64,000 nucleotides of DNA from assembly GCA_965262845.1 (NCBI GenBank), contig CBDHFX010000002.1:1116001-1180000 (forward strand), written 5' to 3'. Within the stretch, counting starts at the first letter, position 1. Each line of letters starts with the position of its first letter. The notes below the pieces were generated by a model. It was not told where the DNA came from. It made no database searches and saw only the letters and a program-made list of their open reading frames with translations. This DNA is from ECT2AJA-044 sp965262845. Its GTDB lineage: Bacteria > Bacteroidota > Bacteroidia > Flavobacteriales > ECT2AJA-044. A program made the translations under genes and the position numbers. This document shows positions 51,901 to 60,367 of the stretch, piece after piece.

Positions 51901-54050
51901 CTTCTGCTGACCACACCACCGGTACGGGAACAGGCAAGTACATCTATTCAGAGACCAGTTGGAGTTTGTCAGGTAGCCAGGCGGAAATCCGGACACCCTT
52001 GATTGACATCAGTGGTATCACCAACCCGACGCTCCGTTTCTGGAAGCACTTTTATGGTACCGATATTCGCTCGTTCTTCGTTGAAGTGGATACGGGTAGC
52101 GGATTCCAAACGATCTACGAAACACATGGTCCCGGTCCGCAAACAGCTTCAACCGACCCTTGGGTTGAGGAAATATTCAGCCTGAACGCCTTTTCCGGCT
52201 CCACGGCACTTCAGATCCGCTTCCGCTCTATCTCTTCCGGAGGTTCTCTTGGTGATCTGGCCCTGGATGATATTTCCGTAGATCCCTGTTTGAATATCCA
52301 TACCGCAGTAACCAATGTTACTACCTGTGGAGTCAGCGATGGTTCCATCAGTGTAAGCATTAGCGGCGGAACCCCTCCGTACAGCTACCTTTGGAACACG
52401 GGAGCCACCACCTCATCCCTGAGTAACCTGAGCGAGGGAACCTATCAGCTAACGGTTACCGACGACGGATGTACCCAGTCCCTTTCCGTAAACATCAATG
52501 CCCTGAGCGCTACCGGTGGGGCAACAGATATTACCTGTCATGGGGCGAACGACGGATCCATTGATGTAACCGTATCAGGCGGCACCACTCCCTATACCTA
52601 TGCCTGGGATAACGGGCTTTCGGCCGGCACTTCACACAGCAACCTAAGTGCCGGAATCTACCGCCTGTCTGTAACGGATAGCAACCAATGTGAGGAGTTC
52701 TTTTCATACACCCTTACCGAGCCGGAGGCCCTGACCGTATCGGCAGGTTCCGTAACCAACGTAAGTTGCTTTGGAGGTAATGACGGGGCGCTGACTGTAA
52801 GCGTATCGGGCGGCACCACTCCGCACAGCTACCTATGGAACACGGGGGGCACCACTTCAAGCCTGAGCGGCCTGACGGCCGGAACGTACCGGGTAACGGT
52901 TACGGATGCCGATGCCTGTACCCAGTCCCTTTCCGTGAACATCACCCAACCCGGGGTTTTAGTTGCTACCGTAGGGACTACCAACGTTACTACCTGTGGA
53001 GTTAGCGATGGTTCTATCAGTGTAAGCATTAGCGGCGGAACCGCTCCGTACAGCTATCTGTGGAACACGGGAGGCACCACTTCATCCCTGAGTGGCCTGA
53101 CAACCGGAACGTATCGGGCAACGGTTACGGATGCCAATGCCTGTACCCAGTCCCTTCCCGTGAGCATCAATGTCCTGAGCGCTACCGGTGGGGTAACGAA
53201 TGTTACCTGTCATGGGGCGAACGACGGGTCTATTGATGTAACTGTGTCGGGCGGAACCGCTCCGTACAGCTACCTGTGGAACACAGGAGGCACCACCTCA
53301 TCTCTGAGTGGCCTGGCGGCCGGAACTTATCAGGTAACGGTTACAGATGCCAATGGCTGCACCAAGTCTCTTTCCATGAACATTACCCAGCCAGCCACTG
53401 TGACCGCATCGCTAGGCTCTGCAACCCACGTAAGTTCCTTCGGTGGTAATGACGGTACACTGGCGGTGACCGTATCAGGTGGCACCACTCCCTATAGCTA
53501 CTTGTGGAATACCGGGCACACTGCTTCACACCTGACCAATCTGACGGCCGGAACCTACCAGGTAACGGCTACAGATGCCAATGATTGTACGCAAGACTTT
53601 TCGTACACCATTACCGAACCAGCACAACCGTCAGGCTTAGTTGTTCCCGATGACAATGCCCACAATGATGATACAACAAACACCATAGAAACGGACGAAA
53701 GCCTGCCTTACAGCAATGCATGGGAAGTGAATGCAAATGGATATGCTGATAGTGCCCAGGTAATAGTTGTGGACGTGGGTATGGAAGGATCGGGCTTTGC
53801 CCGGCAGATCAACGTGTATCCGAATCCGGCAACCAGGGAGGTCTTTATTGACTACGACTTCACCAGCGAAGTGGATCTGAAAGTAACGGTAATAAACCAC
53901 CTGGGCCAGGTAGTGCTGACGATCAGCGAGCTGAATGCGGTAAGTGGTAAATTGCGTCTGGATGTAGCTGAGTGGGCCAATGGGCTCTATAGCGTGTTGT
54001 TCAGCAACGGAATTCAAAGCAGCAGCCGTCAGCTGGTGATCCAAAAATAG
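45987..54050 (+). CDS. Giant T9SS-exported adhesin with LamG, SprB, MAM-like and FN3-like domains
   Basis: 2687 residues. A signal peptide (FFCLSLMIALSGSGQSG) is followed by a LamG/concanavalin-like domain at about 50-225 (FTVELWVNSTF, GQWHHVAYVFNR, HIDDIRVWNTART). Seventeen SprB-type repeats follow in three runs, consensus xTCHGxNDGSIDVTVSGGT PYSYxWNTGG then GTYxVTVTDANxCTQSL. Four MAM-like domains (TAPWTEDFEGPTF through LALDDISV) sit at about 471-655, 761-940, 1634-1815 and 1924-2100, with FN3-like domains after the first and third. The end has a T9SS type-A domain (VYPNPATREVFIDYD to QLVIQK). It is probably a surface adhesin for attachment or gliding. Long near-identical blocks make it prone to recombination and assembly error. 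Confidence 0.93.
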   Translation: MKHTFFCLSLMIALSGSGQSGLISVSNDTICPGQINASFTNCSHQQYSLSFNNSSVEVANATKYNFGVNQNFTVELWVNSTFIDATAVPSHGQWLFGKGGGSSNPHYAVGIQRNSGLPRISISDGNSSNVVQFNGTMNVCDGQWHHVAYVFNRTTDSIQIIIDGVLNATGSIAIVGNMQNSESVVFGVASQGGISGGWYYGHIDDIRVWNTARTAAQVNGLMNQFINPANHPDLIGHYDFNEGTGNLVYDCAPNPENGMLIQSPTWSSQSALPVNLTFPLTWSNGSTANSTQFLVTSDTTIWAHSGFCKYECTDTVNLYLHVLAVVSESSVSCFGDNNSALMVTVSGGTPPYSYLWNTGGTTSSLNNLSEGTYQLTVTDAAGCTQSLPMSINALSATGVATDITCQGANDGSIDVTVSGGTSPYSYSWNTGGTTSTLSGLTAGTYRVTVTDANACTQSLTVNIAQPGAAITAPWSEDFEGATFVPLNTFDQCWATIPASGTPYVYNWWLETGSTWSTNTGPSADHTTGVPGAGKYIYAEASIPTEASFGSAGDTAKILIPLIDISGITNPALRFWKHFHGADIGSFFVEVDTGSGFQVVYTTHGPGPQTAETDPWVEEEVDLNAFAGSTSLQIRFRAIHGGSYHGDLALDDISVDIGPPCPKPSAISVVSTGVTDVTLDWVPSSGTSWKVAYGAPGFHPDSAVGSANGPIGIVPAGAHPFTVTGVTAGTDYHFYVREACATVPGANSEWRGPTSTRTYCVAVTAPWTEDFEGPTFALYNTFDSCWRTIPVSTSGAYRWELETDNTLASNTGPSADHTTGVPGAGKYIYTVGYYGPAGGQAEIWTPLINISGITSPTLRFWKHFYGTHIDSFFVEVDTGSGFQTIYETHGPGPQTASTDPWVEEEVSLNSFAGSTALQIRFRAIRGGGWLGDLALDDISVGPCLNVHTAITNTTCHGASDGSINVSISGGTPPYGYLWNTGGTTSSVNNLSEGTYQLTVTDSVGCTQSLPVSINALSATGEATDITCHGANDGSIDVTISGGAPGYTYAWDNGATGTLNSAPYTISRSNLGPGTYQVTVTDANACTQSLALSITQPGALAATGGVANVTCHGGSNGSIDVTVSGGTSPYSYSWNTGGTTSSLNNLTAGTYRVTVTDANACTQSLSVSVTQPGATLAATGGSSNITCHGVNDGAIDVTVSGGTIPYTYAWSRNPQAGFTDPGTQDLSALALGTYTLNVTDNKSCSATLTFSLTEPEALTVSVGSVTNVSCFGGNDGALTVSVSGGTTPHSYLWNTGGTTSTLNNLTAGTYRVTVTDANACTQSLSVIITQPGATLAATATGGVTNVTCRGGSDGSIDVTVLGGTPPYSYLWNTGGTTSSLSGLTAGAYRVTVKDANTCTQSLSVSITQPGVLVATVGATSVTTCGASDGSISVSISGGTSPYSYLWNTGGTTSSLSNLSEGTYQLTVTDAAGCTQSLPVSINVLSATGGATDITCHGANDGSIDLTISGGTPGYTYAWNNGLSAGTSHSNLSAGIYRLSVTDGNQCEEFFSYTITDPDVLTVSAGSVTNVSCFGGNDGALTVNVLGGTSSYSYLWNTGGTTSTLNNLTAGTYRVTVTDANACTQSLSVIITQPGAAVTAPWTEDFEGPTFALFNTFDPCWTTIPASSNSAYSWWLETDNTSTSKTGPSADHTTGIPGAGKYIYTEANWGSTGDMAEIRTPLIDISGITNPTLRFWKHFYGGHIDSFFVEVDTGNGFQTIYATHGPGPQTDETNPWVEEEVDLNAFAGSTALQIRFRAIHPGGGIIFDHGDLALDDISVVSLPCLKPNAISVVSAGITDVTLDWVPGSGTSWEVGYGAPWFHPDSAVGSANGPIGIVSANTHPFTVTGLTTGTDYHFYVREACATVPGVKSEWRGPVGTRTNCAAVPAPWAEDFEGSTFALYNIFDPCWTTIPASGFVYSWWLGAGYTPSVSTGPSADHTTGTGTGKYIYSETSWSLSGSQAEIRTPLIDISGITNPTLRFWKHFYGTDIRSFFVEVDTGSGFQTIYETHGPGPQTASTDPWVEEIFSLNAFSGSTALQIRFRSISSGGSLGDLALDDISVDPCLNIHTAVTNVTTCGVSDGSISVSISGGTPPYSYLWNTGATTSSLSNLSEGTYQLTVTDDGCTQSLSVNINALSATGGATDITCHGANDGSIDVTVSGGTTPYTYAWDNGLSAGTSHSNLSAGIYRLSVTDSNQCEEFFSYTLTEPEALTVSAGSVTNVSCFGGNDGALTVSVSGGTTPHSYLWNTGGTTSSLSGLTAGTYRVTVTDADACTQSLSVNITQPGVLVATVGTTNVTTCGVSDGSISVSISGGTAPYSYLWNTGGTTSSLSGLTTGTYRATVTDANACTQSLPVSINVLSATGGVTNVTCHGANDGSIDVTVSGGTAPYSYLWNTGGTTSSLSGLAAGTYQVTVTDANGCTKSLSMNITQPATVTASLGSATHVSSFGGNDGTLAVTVSGGTTPYSYLWNTGHTASHLTNLTAGTYQVTATDANDCTQDFSYTITEPAQPSGLVVPDDNAHNDDTTNTIETDESLPYSNAWEVNANGYADSAQVIVVDVGMEGSGFARQINVYPNPATREVFIDYDFTSEVDLKVTVINHLGQVVLTISELNAVSGKLRLDVAEWANGLYSVLFSNGIQSSSRQLVIQK

Positions 54051-54162
54051 GGAAGGCCCCCTCCAAACGATCCCGGTTTTCAGGTGTCTATTTCGCCCAA
54101 CCTTATAACTTAGCACAGCAAAAAAGGGTTCGGACGGCCGGGAGCACCTCACCAGAAATAGC

Positions 54163-55449
54163 ATGAAAGTACGCTTATTTATCCTTTCCATCCTTATCGG
54201 ATTGGCTTTCAGTGTTTTTGCTCAAAGCAAATACTACAACGTGCAGATCCACTCCGCCTACGGCGGGATAGGCCCCTGTGAACCTTCAATAGCTGTTGGC
54301 TTGGAAGACCCGGATATCATCGTGGCCGGTGCCGTACTGAACAATGTGTACCGAAGCACTGACGGTGGGTTCACCTGGACCATCGAAAAACTGCAATCGC
54401 CCTACGGAGTATGGGGTGATCCGTGTATTGTTTCGAATACCAATGGTGACTTCCACTTTTTACACCTGAGCGATCCCACAGGCCAAAACTGGAATAGCGG
54501 GAAGATCCTGGACCGAATCGTTTGTCAGACCTCCACTGACGGTGGAAGATCCTGGGACAATGGAACATACACGGGTATGCGTCATCCCAGGGACCAGGAC
54601 AGGGAATGGGCAGTGGTGGATCTACGCAACAACGCCTTGTATACCTCCTGGACCGAGTTCGATGAGTACGGGTCCGGGAATTATCCGGAGGATCGTTCCC
54701 GGATCCTCTTTTCCAGGTATACCGGAGAGGGAGAGAGTGGCTGGTCGGAGCCGGTTGTTTTAAGTCAGCTGGAAGGTGACTGTGTGGACAGTGACAGTAC
54801 CACGGAAGGAGCTGTTCCGGCCGTAGGCCCGGATGGTCAGATCTATGTGGCCTGGTCCTTCGGAGGGAAGATCTATTTCGATCGGTCTGCGGATGGAGGC
54901 ATTACCTGGCTCCGGGAGGACCTGATCGTTACCGATCAGCCCGGAGGCTGGGACATCGATATTTCCGGATTAGACCGTTGTAATGGCATGCCCGTAACGG
55001 GATGCGATGTGAGTAAGGGACCGTACCGGGGCCGTATCTATGTGAATTGGGCCGATCAGCGAAATGGAGAAACCGATATATTTATTGTCTACAGTGATGA
55101 CCATGGGACTACCTGGAGCGATCCGATCCGCGTGAACAACGATGAAGGCGAGGCCCATCAGTTCCTGACCTGGATGGCCGTGGATCCGGTCACCGGGCAT
55201 GTCTACATCGTCTTTTATGACCGACGTAACCACAGGGACAACACTACGGATGTGTATCTGGCGAGCAGCACCGACGGTGGAGAGACCTGGACGAACGAGC
55301 GGATCAGCGAATCGCCTTTTACTCCGGAAAATGGCCTATTCTTTGGCGATTACAACAATATTTCAGCCTATGATGGCGTGGTTCGGCCGATCTGGACCCG
55401 CCAGGATGGTCTTCAGACCAGTATTTGGACAGCGATCATCAACAAATAA
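54163..55449 (+). CDS. Secreted Asp-box (BNR) beta-propeller protein
   Basis: 428 residues with a signal peptide (LFILSILIGLAFSVFAQS). Five Asp-box motifs are visible: STDGGFTW, STDGGRSW, SADGGITW, SDDHGTTW and STDGGETW, as in six-bladed sialidase-fold propellers. The catalytic arginine triad of sialidases cannot be assigned with confidence, so enzyme or binding role is open. It has no T9SS sorting domain and no lipobox, so it should be periplasmic or released otherwise. It lies 112 bases after the adhesin gene with no clear terminator between, and may respond to the same promoter. Confidence 0.8.
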   Translation: MKVRLFILSILIGLAFSVFAQSKYYNVQIHSAYGGIGPCEPSIAVGLEDPDIIVAGAVLNNVYRSTDGGFTWTIEKLQSPYGVWGDPCIVSNTNGDFHFLHLSDPTGQNWNSGKILDRIVCQTSTDGGRSWDNGTYTGMRHPRDQDREWAVVDLRNNALYTSWTEFDEYGSGNYPEDRSRILFSRYTGEGESGWSEPVVLSQLEGDCVDSDSTTEGAVPAVGPDGQIYVAWSFGGKIYFDRSADGGITWLREDLIVTDQPGGWDIDISGLDRCNGMPVTGCDVSKGPYRGRIYVNWADQRNGETDIFIVYSDDHGTTWSDPIRVNNDEGEAHQFLTWMAVDPVTGHVYIVFYDRRNHRDNTTDVYLASSTDGGETWTNERISESPFTPENGLFFGDYNNISAYDGVVRPIWTRQDGLQTSIWTAIINK

Positions 55450-55480
55450 GGATACAAGATCTGTTTTCCGGAGATCCTCC

Positions 55481-55488
55481 TACATTTG
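55481..55488 (+). promoter_or_regulatory. -7 box for pepE
   Basis: TACATTTG matches TAnnTTTG and lies 30 bases before the pepE ATG. No TTTG at the usual -33 spacing was found. Confidence 0.4.
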
Positions 55489-55518
55489 GTGCTTTAAACC
55501 ACCTGACACCTTTGGGTC

Positions 55519-56214
55519 ATGAACCTGCTTATCCTATCTACCAGCACTGTTCACGGAAAAGGCTATCTCGAATACATCTTCAATGAGGTAAAGGACTTCT
55601 TTGCCGGAGCAGAGGAGATCATTTTCGTACCCTATGCACGCCCGTCCGGGATCTCACACAACGAATACACAGCTATGGCTGCAGGTGTCTTTGAAAGAAT
55701 GGGGATCAAAGTCCGGGGAGTGCACACGTTCGGAAATCCTGCCGAAGGGATCCATCGCGCCGCAGGCGCATTCATTGGCGGTGGAAATACCTTTTTGTTG
55801 CTGAAGCAACTATATGAGAATGGGCTCATTAAGCCGATCCGCGAACGCGTGAAGATGGGCATGCCCTACATGGGTGCGAGTGCCGGAAGCAACGTGGCAG
55901 GGCAAACGATCAACACGACAAACGATATGCCGATCGTGTATCCGCCGTCGTTCGAAGCGCTTGGACTAATGCCGTTCAATGTGAATCCGCACTACCTTGA
56001 TCCGGCTCCGAACAGCAGGCATATGGGGGAGACGAGGGAGGTGCGCATCAACGAGTTCCACACGCAGAGTAAGCTACCTGTGGTAGGACTCCGTGAGGGG
56101 AGCTGGTTGCGTTTTTCGGGGGAACAGGTTGAGCTCAAAGGGCCGTTGACTGCCCGTATTTTTCGCGCTGATCAGAAGCCGATCGAACATAAACCAGGTG
56201 GGTTAAAGCTCTAA
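55519..56214 (+). CDS. pepE: Dipeptidase E (peptidase S51 family)
   Basis: 231 residues, the normal length for PepE, which cuts N-terminal aspartyl dipeptides. Family motifs: MNLLILSTSTVHGKGYLEY, IGGGNTFLLLKQL, the nucleophile serine in MGASAGSNVAG, NTTNDMPIVYPPSFEALG, and NPHYLDP with the catalytic histidine. Cytoplasmic, no signal peptide. The gene converges with sucB and their 3' ends overlap by 12 bases (56203-56214), so the two transcripts are antisense at their ends. Confidence 0.93.
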   Translation: MNLLILSTSTVHGKGYLEYIFNEVKDFFAGAEEIIFVPYARPSGISHNEYTAMAAGVFERMGIKVRGVHTFGNPAEGIHRAAGAFIGGGNTFLLLKQLYENGLIKPIRERVKMGMPYMGASAGSNVAGQTINTTNDMPIVYPPSFEALGLMPFNVNPHYLDPAPNSRHMGETREVRINEFHTQSKLPVVGLREGSWLRFSGEQVELKGPLTARIFRADQKPIEHKPGGLKL

Positions 56215-57432
56215 GGCTTTTTTAACGTTGCCTTCGCCGCCGAGGAGCAGTTCGGCGGGATTTTCCACAGCTTCCTTTACCGCAATCAGGAATCCGACCG
56301 ATTCGCGACCATCAATGATGCGGTGGTCATAACTGAGGGCTATGTACATGATCGGGCGAATTTCGACCTTCCCGTCAACCGCAACCGGACGCTCTACAAT
56401 ATTGTGCATGCCGAGAATGGCGCTTTGCGGCGGATTAATAATGGGGGTGCTCAGCATAGATCCGAAAACACCGCCATTGGTAATGGTAAACGTTCCACCG
56501 GTCATTTCGTCCAGCGTAATGGATCCGTCGCGCACTTTTTCGGCCAGGCGGGCAATTTCCACTTCCACACTGCGGAAGCTCATACTTTCCGCGTTGCGCA
56601 ATACAGGTACCATAAGACCTTTAGGGCCGCTTACGGCAATGGAAATGTCGCAATAGCCGAATTTTACCTGATCCTCACCATCGATCATGGAATTAACATC
56701 GGGGAATTCCTGCAAAGCGCGCGTTACGGCTTTCGTGAAAAAACTCATAAAGCCGAGGTTCACACCGTGCTTCAGCTTAAACGTTTCCTTATATTCTTTC
56801 CGGAGAGCAAAGACCGGGCTCATATCGACCTCGTTAAAAGTCGTCAGCATGGCCGTCTCATTCTTTACCGAAACCAGACGGGCCGACAGGCTTCGGCGCA
56901 GTTTCGACATGCGTTTGGTTTGTCTGCTGCGCTGTCCCTGACCGGGAGATCCCATGGCAGCTACAGCCTTCATGGCATCTTCCTTAGTGATGCGGCCATC
57001 GCGACCGGTTCCCCGGACGCCGGACAAGTTGCTCTCATCCATGATCTTTTTAGCTGCCGGAGAAGCTGTTCCCGAAGCATAGGTTTCCTTCCCGGGCGTT
57101 TCCTTCTCCGGATCCCTCCTCGTACTTTCCTGCTCCGGTTTTTCGTCTGCAGGCCCTTCACTGGCTGCAGACCTAACAGCTCCTTTCGGCACAGCGGCAC
57201 CCGTATCGATCAGGCAAACGACCTCACCAACAGCAACGGTATCGCCTTCTCCCACTTTTAGCGTAATGACCCCGCTTCCTTCCGCTGGCAGTTCGAGGGT
57301 AGCCTTGTCTGAGTCAACCTCGGCAATAGCCTGATCTTTTTCCACATAGTCGCCATCTTCAACCAGCCAGGTCGTGATCTCAACTTCGGAGATCGATTCC
57401 CCCGGACTGGGGACTTTCATTTCCAGGATCAT
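56203..57432 (-). CDS. sucB: Dihydrolipoyllysine succinyltransferase (2-oxoglutarate dehydrogenase E2)
   Basis: 409 residues. Lipoyl domain with the lipoylated lysine in EVDSDKATLELPAE (residues about 38-52), an acidic-proline linker, an E3/E1-binding domain (ASPAAKKIMDESNLSGVRGT, GRITKEDAM), and the catalytic core from about 180. The core has ALSYDHRIIDGRES supplying the HxxxDG active site, and GGTFTITNGGVFGS. It transfers succinyl groups from E1 to CoA in the TCA cycle. It lies 6 bases after sucA in the same operon. The 3' end overlaps pepE on the other strand by 12 bases. Confidence 0.95.
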   Translation of the reverse strand: MILEMKVPSPGESISEVEITTWLVEDGDYVEKDQAIAEVDSDKATLELPAEGSGVITLKVGEGDTVAVGEVVCLIDTGAAVPKGAVRSAASEGPADEKPEQESTRRDPEKETPGKETYASGTASPAAKKIMDESNLSGVRGTGRDGRITKEDAMKAVAAMGSPGQGQRSRQTKRMSKLRRSLSARLVSVKNETAMLTTFNEVDMSPVFALRKEYKETFKLKHGVNLGFMSFFTKAVTRALQEFPDVNSMIDGEDQVKFGYCDISIAVSGPKGLMVPVLRNAESMSFRSVEVEIARLAEKVRDGSITLDEMTGGTFTITNGGVFGSMLSTPIINPPQSAILGMHNIVERPVAVDGKVEIRPIMYIALSYDHRIIDGRESVGFLIAVKEAVENPAELLLGGEGNVKKALEL

Positions 57433-57438
57433 GAGCGT

Positions 57439-60192
57439 TTAAATTTCAAAGGTTTTGGTAATAATGGCACGCTGACGTTCCATCGCGCGCTTACTGGATC
57501 CGGTTGTCGGGGCCGCACTGGCTTTAAGGCTTACGCACTTCAAGGTCGCCTCCTTCGGGAAGTGTTGCAGCAAAAATCCCCAGGCGCCCATATTAGCCGG
57601 TTCCTCCTGAGTCCATATATGCCTGTCGGCTCTCTGGTACTTGATCAGCAAGGCCTTGATCTCGTCCTTCGGTAACGGATAAAGCTGCTCAATACGAATA
57701 ATGGCTACATCCTCCGCCCCGCGTTGTTCCTTCTCAGCCAGTAATTCATAGTACACCTTTCCGGTGCAGAAAATAACTTTTCTGACTTTGGCAGCCTGAG
57801 CAGCCGAATCATCCATTACGGTTCGGAAGCGATCTTCCGAGAGTTCCTTTAGGTGACTGGTTGCACGCGGATGACGCAGCAGGCTTTTAGGGGTCATGAC
57901 CACGAGCGGTTTCCGGAAATTGCGGCGCATTTGGCGACGCAGCAAGTGAAAATGGTTGGACGGAGTGGTCGGATAGGCCACGATCATGTTCAGATCGGCA
58001 CAAAGCTGCAGGTAGCGTTCCAACCGGGCACTGGAATGCTCAGCTCCCTGACCTTCGTATCCATGCGGTAAAAACAACACGATCCCACTTCGGTTCTTCC
58101 ACTTATCTTCCGCCGAGCTGATGAACTGATCGATCATGATCTGTGCCCCGTTCGAAAAGTCTCCGAACTGAGCTTCCCAGATCACGAGGGTTTCAGGAGC
58201 TGCAAGGGAATATCCGTAGTCGAATCCCATCACGGCATATTCGCTCAGCGGGGAGTTGTAGATCGCGAATCGTCCTTGCTCCACGCCCAGCTCATTGAGC
58301 AGGCAAATTTCCTCTTCGGACTCTTCGACTTTCATGATGGCATGGCGATGCGAAAAAGTTCCGCGTTCCACATCCTGCCCGGAGATCCGTACGTTATGTC
58401 CCTCCGTGAGGAGGGTGGAATAGGCCAGTAATTCAGCCATTCCCCAGTCGATCCGCCCCTTTTCACCGATCATTTTTCGACGATCGGCCAGCACACGAAC
58501 CATTTTCCTGTAAAACGTTTTCCCTTCCGGCACCCTGCTGATGGCCAGACCCAGCTGGCGAAGCTTTTCCAGGTCATAGGTCGTATCTGTATTGGCAAAC
58601 ATCTGCTTTATCGAACTGGCAAAGATATAAGGCTCCCACACATGCTCCATGAACGGCGTGATCCTGTTCTTTTTGATCATTTTTGACTCGTCAAAGTCTC
58701 CTTCGAGCTGTTTTTTAAAGTCGTCGTCAATTTTGTTGAGGTTCGTCTGATCAATGGTGCCCTCCCGGATCAGTTTGTCGGTGTAGATCTTTCGCGGATT
58801 AGGATGCTTCGCGATGATCTTGTACAGGGTTGGCTGGGTAAAGCGTGGCTCATCTCCTTCATTATGACCGTATTTCCGATATCCGAGCAGATCAATGAAC
58901 ACATCCTGGTTGAATTGCTGGCGGTAATCCATCGCAAAGATCATGGCATGTACCACGGCTTCCACATCATCGCTGTTCACGTGCAATACCGGACTCAGGG
59001 TCACCTTACCCACGTCGGTACAATAGGTACTTGAACGGCCGTCAATATAGTTGGTCGTAAAACCAACCTGGTTGTTGACTACAATGTGGACCGTTCCCCC
59101 TGTTTTATATCCGTCCAGCCTGGCCATCTGAACAACCTCGTAGATGACGCCTTGTCCGGCAATGGCCGCATCCCCATGGATGAGGATCGGGCATACCTTC
59201 TGAACATCTTCGTTCCAGTCGTTGTTGATCTTGGCGCGCGCCATCCCCTCCACTACCGGATCCACGGCCTCCAGGTGAGATGGATTTGGGCTGAGGTTTA
59301 AGATAACCTCCCTGCCCACTTCAGTCTTATGGTTACTCGTATACCCCAGGTGATACTTCACATCTCCGTCAAACAGTTCATCTTCAAAATCCTTGCTCTC
59401 GAATTCTGAAAAGATCTCCGTATAGGTTTTACCGAATACGTTAGCCAAAACGTTCAGTCGCCCCCGGTGGGTCATTCCAACCACAAATTCCTCAACTCCC
59501 AGGTAGGCGCCCCGTTCAACCGCAGCATCCAGGGCCGGGATCAGGGATTCGACTCCTTCCAGCCCAAAGCGTTTTTGACCGACGAATTTGCGGTGCAGGA
59601 ACCCCTCAAAAGCTACTGCTTCAGTGAGCTTCGTCAGGATCTCCATTTTCTGCTGCTTCGAAAACTTCGGCGTGTTATGATCCTTATGCAGCCAATTCTG
59701 GATCCACTTGCGCTCCTCCGGATCACGGATATACATGTATTCCACTCCGATCGACTCGCAATACACCTGCCTGAGATGCCCCACGATGTTTTTTAGCGAT
59801 GTGGCCCCTAAACCGACCTCGTTACCTGCCTGGAAAACCGTATCCAGATCGGCCTCCGACAGATCGAAATGCTCAAGATCCAGCGTCGGTGTGTATTTCC
59901 GCCGCTCGCGAACCGGATTTGTCCGCGTAAACAAGTGTCCGCGGGTCCGGTATCCCTCAATGAGCTTCAAAACGCTGAACTCCTTTTTGAGTTGCCGGGT
60001 GGCGACACCGCTTGCTACCTGCCCGGTTGCAAACTCCCCTGCCGATCCGTTATACGATTCCTGAGCAAAGTCATATCCCTGAAAAAAGGCACGCCATCCC
60101 GGCTCTACCGAATCCGGCGAGTTCAGGTATTGCTCGTAAAGCTGATCAATGAATTGGGTGTGGGCAGCTCCCAAAAAAGAATATCGGTCCAT
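57439..60192 (-). CDS. sucA: 2-oxoglutarate dehydrogenase E1 component
   Basis: 917 residues, within the usual range. N-terminal E2-interaction segment (YSFLGAAHTQFIDQLYEQYL), then the E1 core: MTHRGRLNVLANV, ILIHGDAAIAGQGVIYEVV for thiamine diphosphate and Mg binding, GGTVHIVVNNQVGFTT, and the pyrimidine-domain segment HEGQ-like region (LPHGYEGQGAEHSSARLERY). It decarboxylates 2-oxoglutarate and succinylates the E2 lipoyl group. First gene of the sucA-sucB operon. A -7 box TATTTTTG lies 32 bases upstream on the minus strand. Confidence 0.97.
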   Translation of the reverse strand: MDRYSFLGAAHTQFIDQLYEQYLNSPDSVEPGWRAFFQGYDFAQESYNGSAGEFATGQVASGVATRQLKKEFSVLKLIEGYRTRGHLFTRTNPVRERRKYTPTLDLEHFDLSEADLDTVFQAGNEVGLGATSLKNIVGHLRQVYCESIGVEYMYIRDPEERKWIQNWLHKDHNTPKFSKQQKMEILTKLTEAVAFEGFLHRKFVGQKRFGLEGVESLIPALDAAVERGAYLGVEEFVVGMTHRGRLNVLANVFGKTYTEIFSEFESKDFEDELFDGDVKYHLGYTSNHKTEVGREVILNLSPNPSHLEAVDPVVEGMARAKINNDWNEDVQKVCPILIHGDAAIAGQGVIYEVVQMARLDGYKTGGTVHIVVNNQVGFTTNYIDGRSSTYCTDVGKVTLSPVLHVNSDDVEAVVHAMIFAMDYRQQFNQDVFIDLLGYRKYGHNEGDEPRFTQPTLYKIIAKHPNPRKIYTDKLIREGTIDQTNLNKIDDDFKKQLEGDFDESKMIKKNRITPFMEHVWEPYIFASSIKQMFANTDTTYDLEKLRQLGLAISRVPEGKTFYRKMVRVLADRRKMIGEKGRIDWGMAELLAYSTLLTEGHNVRISGQDVERGTFSHRHAIMKVEESEEEICLLNELGVEQGRFAIYNSPLSEYAVMGFDYGYSLAAPETLVIWEAQFGDFSNGAQIMIDQFISSAEDKWKNRSGIVLFLPHGYEGQGAEHSSARLERYLQLCADLNMIVAYPTTPSNHFHLLRRQMRRNFRKPLVVMTPKSLLRHPRATSHLKELSEDRFRTVMDDSAAQAAKVRKVIFCTGKVYYELLAEKEQRGAEDVAIIRIEQLYPLPKDEIKALLIKYQRADRHIWTQEEPANMGAWGFLLQHFPKEATLKCVSLKASAAPTTGSSKRAMERQRAIITKTFEI

Positions 60193-60223
60193 GTGTCGTA
60201 CACGTCGTCGGGTAATGGAACTT

Positions 60224-60231
60224 CAAAAATA
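60224..60231 (-). promoter_or_regulatory. -7 box for sucAB
   Basis: TATTTTTG on the minus strand (complement of 60224-60231) fits TAnnTTTG and sits 31 bases upstream of the sucA ATG. A TTTTG further upstream is spaced 27 bases away, longer than usual. Confidence 0.4.
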
Positions 60232-60367
60232 CGAAATCCACACAATGGCCCTACTTTCCAAAAAACATGATGACCGCAAATGGTTCCGATCCCGTTTACC
60301 TATCCGTGATCCGCACTACCATGGAGCTTTTGCCGGCTATAGAGTCCATATCTGATCGGTAGGGGCA

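Noticed and set aside
48820..53630. Regularly spaced DNA repeats considered as CRISPR or tandem satellite
   Set aside because: They are in-frame SprB-type protein repeats of about 75 codons inside one large ORF.
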